In this document: piece after piece, positions 5,821-7,108 of the stretch
How positions within the stretch are numbered: the first letter of the stretch is position 1
Layout of the letters: the number at the start of each line of letters is the position of its first letter
Assembly (NCBI GenBank): GCA_017450425.1
Contig: JAFSUV010000247.1
Span: 1 to 7,108 of the forward strand
Direction: 5' to 3'
DNA length: 7,108 bases
Source: Kiritimatiellia bacterium
Lineage (GTDB): Bacteria > Verrucomicrobiota > Kiritimatiellia > RFP12 > UBA3636
Made by a program: the position numbers and the translations under genes
Notes under the pieces: generated by a model
What the model was told of the DNA's origin: nothing
The model's input: the letters and a program-made list of their open reading frames with translations, nothing else
Databases searched by the model: none

Positions 5821-6980
5821 CGTATTTTCAGCAGCAGCAGCAACAGCAACGGCATGACGCCCGCCTGTATCAGCGCAAAGCGCATGAGGACTTGCGGATT
5901 GCTCCAGTGCAATTCGGTCTTCGCCTCGTCGTGAAGGGGGAAGCGCACGGAGCGAAGTCTCCGCGCGAGCCAGCACGGACGGCTTTGCGCCGCGTTTCCG
6001 CCGGAAGCGCGCGACGCGCCTTCGGCGGCGCCTATGTTGAACCCGCACCGTGCGAGAAGCTTCAGGAGCACGATTTTCACAAGCCCGGTTCCGCCGTTTA
6101 TGAAAACGACGGGAGCCGTGACAAGCACGAGAAACGGATTGCCGGCCGCGAGCGCTGCGACGCCGACAAGCAGCCCGAGCGTCCTCGATCCGGCGTCGCC
6201 CATCAGCACCTGGCTCGGCCATGCGTTGTACCAGAGGTATCCTGCGGTCGCGCCGCAGAATGCGAGGCAGAGAATGGCCCACTGCGCGCCTTCGGGGTTG
6301 TGCGGCAGCAGCAGGTAGCCCGCCACCGCTTCGTGGCCTACGACAACGTAGAGAATGCCGGCCAGCGTGGCGAGCGAAATGAGCGTGAGCGTGCCGGCAA
6401 GACCATCCACGCCGTCGGAACAGTTGGTGGAATTGATCGTAAACCAGAGAATCGGCGTACAGACTGCCGTGTACAGCGGCCAAGGAACGGAAAACGACAG
6501 TTTCGTGACCGGCAGCCAGACTTCGACATTCTGGCAGTGCGACAGGGCCAGCGCGGCGAGAAAAGCGACGAGAAGGTCAAGCAGACCCTTGCGCAGCCGA
6601 CCCCATTCCTTTTCCGAGCGATCGTCGAGATACCCGGTTGTCATCGCCAGGGCGAGGCAACCCACGATTTGCCATTGGCGGGATGAAAAAAAGCGGATGT
6701 TGCCGCACTCGCCAACAGGCAGAGCCAGCAAAAGCGCGGGGAGAGAGAGCAGAAAAAGCGGCAGTCCGGCGCCTGTGGGTTTTCCGGCGGAGACCTTGCC
6801 GTCGGCGACAAGCACTTTGCCGCGATCCCGCGGAAGCGAGCCGAAGAAGCGCGGCAGGGCGAGCAGCACGGCCAATGCGGCGGCGGACGCCGCAAGCCCC
6901 ATGAGAAAAAGGTGCGAAGAGGCGAGCCGGAGAGGCCCCCAAAGATCGGCAAGACTGGAATTTTGAAGCAGGGACAGCAT
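5817..6980 (-). CDS. mraY: Phospho-N-acetylmuramoyl-pentapeptide-transferase (MraY), atypical
   Basis: An integral inner-membrane enzyme that transfers phospho-MurNAc-pentapeptide from its UDP carrier to undecaprenyl phosphate, making lipid I. The 387 residues contain about ten hydrophobic segments (roughly 20-44, 70-88, 103-117, 132-148, 166-182, 193-214, 233-249, 265-279, 283-307, 366-384). Family motifs in order: SAGKPTGAG (64-72; compare E. coli GTPTMGG), GYLDD with the aspartate pair D119/D120, NSTNCSDGVDGLAG (183-196) and FNTYPAQVFMGD-like YNAWPSQVLMGDAGS with D262. The usual PIHHH loop reads PLHDEAK (348-354), keeping only the first His, and a Gly/Ala/Ser-rich stretch of about 25 residues (312-338) lengthens the preceding loop; E. 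coli MraY is 360 residues. The ATG is supported by an in-frame TAG at 6999-7001 just upstream; AGGT (6990-6993) is a weak ribosome site. It is not among mur/fts genes here. WecA-like relatives are less likely given the MraY-specific motifs. Confidence 0.92.
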   Translation of the reverse strand: MLSLLQNSSLADLWGPLRLASSHLFLMGLAASAAALAVLLALPRFFGSLPRDRGKVLVADGKVSAGKPTGAGLPLFLLSLPALLLALPVGECGNIRFFSSRQWQIVGCLALAMTTGYLDDRSEKEWGRLRKGLLDLLVAFLAALALSHCQNVEVWLPVTKLSFSVPWPLYTAVCTPILWFTINSTNCSDGVDGLAGTLTLISLATLAGILYVVVGHEAVAGYLLLPHNPEGAQWAILCLAFCGATAGYLWYNAWPSQVLMGDAGSRTLGLLVGVAALAAGNPFLVLVTAPVVFINGGTGLVKIVLLKLLARCGFNIGAAEGASRASGGNAAQSRPCWLARRLRSVRFPLHDEAKTELHWSNPQVLMRFALIQAGVMPLLLLLLLKIR

Positions 6981-7033
6981 GGCTTTGCAACCTAAAATCT
7001 AACTCGCGGGCGTTTTATCCGCAAACGTCGGCC

Positions 7034-7042
7034 AGTATATCA
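7034..7042 (-). promoter_or_regulatory. Extended -10 promoter candidate for mraY
   Basis: Read on the minus strand this is TGATATACT: a TGn extension followed by TATACT, five of six to the -10 consensus. The correctly spaced -35 position reads GGGGAT, a poor match, as is usual for extended -10 promoters. Transcription would start near 7027, about 46 nt before the ATG. An alternative pair, TTGATA (about 7038-7043) with GATAAA (about 7014-7019) at 18-bp spacing, overlaps it and cannot be excluded. Confidence 0.4.
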
Positions 7043-7065
7043 AATCCCCATGTCAAATCCCCATG
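7040..7065. repeat. Perfect tandem direct repeat, 2 x 13 bp
   Basis: TCAAATCCCCATG occurs twice with no bases between (7040-7052 and 7053-7065). It lies 60-85 bp upstream of the mraY start and runs into the -10 candidate. On the minus strand the junction of the two units creates a perfect TTGACA (7051-7056), but it is only 11 bp from TATACT, too close to act as its -35. It could be a two-site operator or a simple slippage duplication. Confidence 0.6.
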
Positions 7066-7094
7066 CATTCGTCTCACGGGCATTGCAGACCATT

Positions 7095-7100
7095 TTGACA
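7095..7100 (+). promoter_or_regulatory. Possible outward-facing -35 box at the window edge
   Basis: TTGACA is a perfect -35 consensus pointing away from mraY, eight bases before the window ends, so any -10 lies outside. It would suit a divergently transcribed neighbour. A six-base match alone is weak evidence. Confidence 0.2.
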
Positions 7101-7108
7101 TCTGGTAC

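Noticed and set aside
5521..6483. 320-codon minus-strand frame overlapping the HAD gene and mraY
   Set aside because: It runs out of frame through both real genes and lacks any motif; mraY in the other frame has all family motifs.
7050..7108. Plus-strand ATG at 7050 open to the window edge as the start of a divergent gene
   Set aside because: Only 19 full codons are visible, a length easily open by chance. It has no Shine-Dalgarno and its start lies inside the tandem repeat.
7015..7108. Minus-strand frame entering from the edge and ending in TAA near 7015 as the tail of a gene upstream of mraY
   Set aside because: About 30 codons without a recognisable motif; two minus-strand frames are open from the edge, so nothing favours this one.

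Overview
The window is an ordinary stretch of chromosome from a GC-rich, Gram-negative-type (diderm) bacterium. The codons are strongly G/C-biased at the third position. One gene has a Sec signal peptide and ends in the C-terminal aromatic residue typical of outer-membrane beta-barrels, which implies an outer membrane. The DnaE has an insert and sequence flavour that remind me of Bacteroidota and the PVC group (Verrucomicrobiota, Kiritimatiellota, Lentisphaerota). The high GC and an atypical MraY make a PVC-type host my best guess, but this is recall, not a search.

Layout: (1) 2-3406 (+) is the 3' five-sixths or so of dnaE, the replicative DNA polymerase III alpha subunit, cut at its N-terminal PHP domain by the window edge. 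(2) 3407-3535 is a regulatory gap with a near-consensus sigma70-type promoter, a perfect 12-bp palindrome in its spacer, and a foldable leader ending in an A-rich stretch without a Shine-Dalgarno. (3) 3536-4933 (+) encodes a secreted outer-membrane beta-barrel protein resembling alginate-export porins. (4) 4962-5804 (+) encodes a Cof-type HAD-IIB phosphatase, 28 nt downstream and probably cotranscribed with the porin gene. (5) 5817-6980 (-) encodes MraY, which makes lipid I in peptidoglycan synthesis. It converges on the HAD gene with only 12 bp between the stop codons. (6) 6981-7108 is the upstream region of mraY, with a perfect 2 x 13-bp tandem repeat and an extended -10 promoter candidate.

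The genes do not form one pathway: dnaE replicates DNA, mraY builds the wall precursor, and the porin/HAD pair may link solute entry with phosphate-ester turnover (inference only). I see no mobile element, CRISPR array, RNA gene, toxin-antitoxin or defence module, and no evidence for an undescribed multi-gene system. The points most worth a second look are the atypical catalytic loop and orphan position of MraY, the palindrome inside the porin promoter with its structured SD-less leader, the insertions in DnaE, and the tandem repeat upstream of mraY.
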